From Zantedeschia hybrid cultivar (lineage: Eukaryota > Streptophyta > Magnoliopsida > Alismatales > Araceae), in the NCBI GenBank assembly GCA_030544215.1, contig JARZZO010000002.1:78995150-79059149 (forward strand): a stretch of DNA of 64,000 bases. Reading direction: 5' to 3'. Of this stretch, positions 59,928 through 64,000 are shown piece after piece; the stretch's first letter is position 1; the number at the start of each line of letters is the position of its first letter. The notes beneath the pieces were generated by a model, which saw only the letters and a list, made by a program, of their open reading frames with translations, made no database searches and had not been told where the DNA came from. A program made the position numbers and the translations under genes.

Positions 59928-62191
59928 TCACATCTGTGCCAGCCGGCTCGGGTCGACTGCGCCGGGGACCCGGCTGCGTCGCCTTGGGTGGCGGCGGTGG
60001 CCTCCGCCAAACTTGAGGTGGCCGCTCTCCTTAAACCGTTCCTTCTCCGCCGGGATGACGTTGCAGTCCGGGAAGGTGACCGGGTACCGCAGTGTGTCGT
60101 AGCAGAAGGAGTAGGTCATGTGCTTCTTCCGGAAGCTCCTCATGGCGGCGCGGCGCTCCGGAGTGATCACGGCGTAGTCGTCCGCCAGCAGCGCTGCCTC
60201 CTCCTCGGCGCACTTCCCGGCGGCGGGCGCCAGCGCGATGGGGTCCACCCGGCAGCCGCGGAGGACAAGCTCCGAGAACTCGGCCACGAAGGGGGAGTAC
60301 TTGTAGTTGGCCTTGTACCGGCCGCCGTTGGTGGCCCAGGAGGAGCCGTCCCAGATGGTGGCGTACAGGGACATGGGCTTGGATGGGTAGTCCGCGCCCA
60401 TGGCGGCGCTCCGGCGGACCTCCCTGATGGGGATGTCATCGATGTAGAATCTGCGCCGCACATCAACAATCGGAGGGTCAGGATCAAGGCATCATCGGAC
60501 GATCAAAGTTTACGTAGAACAGAGAGAGAGCATGCATGCATGGGTCATGCGACTCATGCATGCGTGGGGGGTTAGGGGAACGAAAAGACGGATATACCCT
60601 TCCTTAGATCATGATCATATGATGGGAAATGGAGGGATTAGTGATCGGACGGTGAGGCATACATGATGGTGTCGGGGGTCCAGAGGATGGAGTAGCGGTG
60701 GGCGTCGCTGCTGGGGTCGAAGGGGAGCTGGTAGCGCTCCTCGCGGCCGTGGCCGGTGGAGCCGTTGCCGTAGACGTTGGTCTGCACCTTCCAGGGGCGG
60801 CCGCGGATGTTGCCCAGGAACTCGAAGTCCAGCTCGTCGTGGTTCTTCTCGAAGATGTCCCCGTTGGACGTCTGCATGCACAACATCACCGCCACATTAT
60901 TATTATTATTATTATTAAATAATGACCCTCATCTACATAAGAGTGTCAATACTTTACTAACATCTCTCTATGTTGAAGAAGTCTTTTGTAAAGTGTTTTA
61001 CATAAAATTTGTGATTTGACTCCGAGTAATATCAATAAATGTTCGATTGACCGAAAGTTATAGATGATTTCTTATAAAAATCGTGGCTCGATTTTAAATG
61101 CAATCTAAATTTCTTAGAGGATTTGAACTCAATCAGTACTAAGAAGAGGGAGAATTTTTTTCCAAAAAATTAAACCTCTCACGCAGGGTTGGAAAAGGTT
61201 TTGTACTAGGAATATTTTCGAGAAAAATCTCCTCTTGGTACTGACCAAGGGAATCTTGATTCTTGTAGAAGCCGTAACGGCCATATATGTAAGTTGAGAG
61301 TTAATTTAATATGTCAATGAAACTAATTTGACCCACCCCACCAACTAATTATTTTAATAAATAAAACCCCCAACGGGCACCAGTTTCAAACGGAAGCCAA
61401 AGAATGAGAGAGGTGGTACCCTTCGGATCACGATTTAACTAGGCGACTAACATTAATTAATCACGGGCTTAACCGGGTCATTAACGAAATCAGAGATTAG
61501 CGGTGGAAATTTACCCACATGCCCCCGGATCTCGGCGCGGACAATGCACAGCGAGTCCGCGGGGGAGGCGGGAGGGCGGGAGGGTTTTTCGGAAAAACAC
61601 ACACAAAAAGAAAAGAAAGAAAGAAAGAAAATTTCGGCAAACCAAATAATTAAGAAAACGTCCCCGGCAAAAAAGTGAATATTTCTTTGCAGAGAAGAGG
61701 GTGGATTCGGCGTCTCCGTTGTTCCAGAATTGTGATCTACTTAATCGCCGGCGATGAGTACTCACGTAGAAAGCGACGACGACGCCGGCGGTGTAGTCGG
61801 CGGGGAGCTTGATCTTGGCGCTGAAGAACCCGTGGTCATAGAGATCGGAGGAGATGAATCCCGACCCTGCGATCAAAACTCTCACGTAAGAACCCGTTAG
61901 CAACTGCAAGGGACGGGAACTTGTGAACCGTCGCCGGAGACGGAGCAGAAGAAGGTGGAGGGTTCTGGTGGAATTACCGGTGAAGCGGTCGAGGAGGAGG
62001 CGGACGCTGCGGCCGTCGGCGGAGGGGAGGATGTTGCCCTCGCTGAAGAGCGGCGTGTAGCCCTCGTCGAACCGGAGCGTGGTCAGGTTCCGGAGGGCCG
62101 CGGCGGGCGCCGCGAGGCAGAGCGCCGCGGCGAGGAGGGCCAGGGCCGTCGCCGCCCCCGCGCGCCGGTGGTTGCCCGCCTCCCCTGCCAT
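59928..62191 (-). CDS. XTH: Xyloglucan endotransglucosylase/hydrolase (XTH)
   Basis: Four minus-strand exons, 61978-62191, 61766-61866, 60663-60871 and 59928-60450, join in phase to 348 aa. A GH16 enzyme that cuts and rejoins or hydrolyses wall xyloglucan during expansion. It has an N-terminal signal peptide (ALALLAAALCLAAPAAA), the catalytic motif HDELDFEFLG at residues 116-125 with both glutamates present (E118 nucleophile, E122 acid/base), and an N-glycosylation site NGS at 141-143. The C-terminal XET domain carries four cysteines (GCRVDP, KCAEE, FCYDT, PDCNV). Sequence blocks such as FDEGYTPLF and YTAGVVVAFY and the extended C-terminus place it near the XTH27/28/30 group (group III). The tail after FKESGHL is short, basic and proline-poor. 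Coding GC is very high. Introns are 111, 894 and 212 bp. Confidence 0.95.
61132..61245. mobile_element. Short hairpin MITE in XTH intron 2
   Basis: ATCAGTACTAAGAAGAGGGA at the left pairs with the right end, whose reverse complement is GTCAGTACCAAGAGGAGATT, followed on both sides by T-rich sequence. It is about 114 bp and non-coding. Confidence 0.5.
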
Positions 62192-62192
62192 C

Positions 62193-62326
62193 GCCTTCCT
62201 TCTCCTCTCCCTCTCTCCCTGGTTCCTCTTTCTTATCTCTCTTCTCTTTCTTCTCTCTCTTCTCTCTCTCTGGCTCTCCTCGTTTTTCTCTCTTCTCTTT
62301 CTTCTCTCTTTTTCTCTCTCTCTCTA
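62193..62326 (-). promoter_or_regulatory. GA-rich XTH 5' leader
   Basis: The plus strand is a nearly pure CT/TTCTC tract, so the XTH transcript would have a GA-rich 5' UTR. A minus-strand TATAAT box at 62375-62370 lies about 180 bp upstream of the ATG and would place transcription start near 62340. Confidence 0.4.
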
Positions 62327-62950
62327 AAGGAGGGGAGAGCGTTGAGGGTTGGGGGATTCCAAGCTTCTAATTATATGGGATACAAAGGGTAATTATGTAA
62401 TTTAGGCTAACGAGGACAGTGAGGATCCGAAACAACCGATAAGGTGGGGTGTCGCTGGCGTAACGGCGGTTGACCTGTCGAAACCCGAAACCCGCCGTTT
62501 ACGGGGCCTGTTTCTCGAAATGCCCAGAGTTTTCGTCTTAAAAATCACCAGTTTGCCACTCTTCCTGTATATTCCATGGTTCTTCTTAAATAAGATTTTA
62601 AAAAAATTGTAAAGCTTACCTTTGAAAAATATGGCTGTCAAAATGGATCCCACATCCTATATCGGATCAGTTTAGACTCCGAGAATTTGGATTTGGATAT
62701 ATAGCCATTTATCCTATGATAGACCTCATATCATATGTTACACATAAGTATGATCATTTTTTTGTGAATCTGGATGTAATGACAGTTTTATTTACTAATT
62801 ATATTAGAGGATAAGATAAATGTTTTTTCTTAAACCCATTTAAAATCTAATGTCAAGTAAATAACAAGCACTGACATGCTCATTTTGGATGAAGGCTTGC
62901 TCAGACCCACACCACTGACGGCCATGCATACTCTTAAATGGTATTTTTAC

Positions 62951-63137
62951 AAGAGTGCGGTTCTTCTTAATACTAGTTTGGACTGAATTCAATCAATATA
63001 GAGAGGAAGGAGGGAGACTTTCATAAAAATCCTTCCTCGAAAATAAGAAAAACACCATATGAGAGGTTTTTTTGAAATCTTTTCCTTTATTTACTGACTG
63101 AGTTCAATGCAAGTCTAAATGTAGAGGATCTCCGTTC
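62951..63137 (+). mobile_element. MITE copy, about 760 bp upstream of XTH
   Basis: Begins AAGAGTGCGGTTCTTCTTAA and ends GAGGATCTCCGTTC. It is flanked on both sides by TTTTAC (62945-62950 and 63138-63143), which may be the target-site duplication. Ends are imperfect inverted repeats: ACTGAATTCAATCA near the left and, in reverse, TTGAACTCAGTCAGT near the right. Same family as 25097-25283 and 47961-48128. Confidence 0.65.
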
Positions 63138-63143
63138 TTTTAC

Positions 63144-63759
63144 AAAGTCTTAACACACTCATTTGAACGGAAACCGATTCAACTCGCACCAAGCAGCCGT
63201 ATTACTAGATATTATGTTTACACATTCGAAGTGACTAGTACTTTGTTGTAAAAATTGTGTCATGCACTCTACATATTGATGAAAATTTTGAAGTGTGAAA
63301 AATGGTCATAAATTGAAAATTAATTTTCACATTAGACCGATGATCGGAATCTGAACATGACCCAAGTACACTAACATCGCATTCTTGTAGACCTTAAACC
63401 CATGATAGCAATTTTCCGGATTAAGTACAGAATATACATGAATTATTGAAGAAAATACATATTTTTTCTTAAAGTTCAAAAAATAAGCAAAGCTATGTTT
63501 AATAGCATCCAAACTGTTATACATGAATTTCTTTCAAGCTCAAATGCACAATTCCTCATAACATGTAAATTCCAAATTAAACATGCATATCAATTTTATA
63601 TCCTAATAATTGGAGCCAAACAAAAATGGCAAGAACTTTTATGCTTTTCAAAGTGCCATCACCACCTTTAGGGCTGTGAAAATGATTCTGGACCTGCTGC
63701 AGATCCGTTTGGATCTGTTAACTTTGGGTCCGAATATACATGTGTACCCAATAATACAT
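63144..63759. other. Intergenic, no gene seen
   Basis: AT-rich sequence with no gene-like open frame. Confidence 0.5.
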
Positions 63760-64000
63760 ATTGGGGTTTTTTGCAAATAATCTCTTAAAAGATGTCATAT
63801 TTGTAGATAACTCCCACATGATTCATATAATTTGTGTATAATTCCCTTGACTTTGGTAGTATTTACATATAAATCTCTTAACTATGTGATTTACTTTAAA
63901 TTTCACTTGGGTTAAAATATTTTTACTCTACATAAAAATAAAAAAAATATTTTTTTTGATGTTAAATATATAGAACATACTTATTAATAGATGTTTATGT
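63760..64000 (+). repeat. Dispersed repeat copy, related to 6531-6700
   Basis: Starts TTGGGGTTTTTTGCAAATAA and carries TCTCTTAA, GATAACTCCC, TATTTACATA, CACTTGGGTTAAAATAT and TTTACTCTACATA in the same order as the 6.5 kb copy. It runs off the window edge. Confidence 0.5.

Noticed and set aside
59907..60575. Long plus-strand open frame of 222 codons
   Set aside because: It is antisense to XTH exon 4. The GC-rich codon use of the true exon keeps the opposite strand open.
19829..62191. Cell-wall biosynthetic gene cluster (CSLD, GDSL, XTH)
   Set aside because: The genes are 20-40 kb apart, on different strands, with a proteasome gene between them, and they act in separate steps. Chance linkage is the simpler reading.

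Overview
The window is nuclear DNA from a flowering plant, most likely a commelinid monocot. First coding exons are very GC-rich (the cellulose synthase-like D gene at 19.8 kb and the XTH gene at 62 kb), while introns and intergenic DNA are AT-rich. Introns can be several kb long, and the DNA between genes is mostly old LTR, SINE and MITE-type debris. Long introns combined with GC-rich exons would fit a palm-like genome, but the species is inference.

Four protein-coding genes can be built exon by exon with consistent splice phases. (1) 19829-24356 (+): a CSLD cellulose synthase-like D glycosyltransferase, 3 coding exons, 1154 aa. (2) 28278-38669 (-): RPN12/PSMD8, a 26S proteasome lid subunit, 6 exons, 267 aa, stretched over 10.4 kb by introns of 1.8-4.2 kb. 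(3) 48131-52440 (+): a secreted GDSL esterase/lipase, 5 exons, about 380 aa. (4) 59928-62191 (-): a xyloglucan endotransglucosylase/hydrolase (XTH), 4 exons, 348 aa. CSLD and XTH act on the cell wall and the GDSL enzyme is probably extracellular. RPN12 is unrelated housekeeping, so this is ordinary linkage and not a pathway cluster.

Layout: 0-17 kb is repeat-derived. It holds LTR pieces at the left edge, a probable solo LTR near 8.75-9.67 kb, a 121-bp tandem duplication at 11.7 kb and a decayed, gag-deleted Ty3/gypsy (Tat-type) element at 12.3-16.7 kb. 17-19.8 kb is the GC-rich flank and leader of CSLD. 24.4-28.3 kb is intergenic with two MITEs. RPN12 introns carry a 324-bp TRIM retrotransposon and several MITEs. 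38.7-48 kb is an AT-rich intergenic region with a cluster of related hairpin (foldback) elements. 52.4-59.9 kb is intergenic, with a degenerate minisatellite, MITEs and SINE-like pieces. 62.2-64 kb is the XTH upstream region plus another MITE.

I see no new enzymatic or defence system. The most interesting signals are structural. The core promoter and 5' leader of the GDSL gene appear to be a copy of a roughly 170-190 bp MITE that occurs twice more in the window. A TRIM element with recognisable primer-binding and polypurine sites sits in an RPN12 intron. A run of five related foldback elements lies upstream of RPN12.
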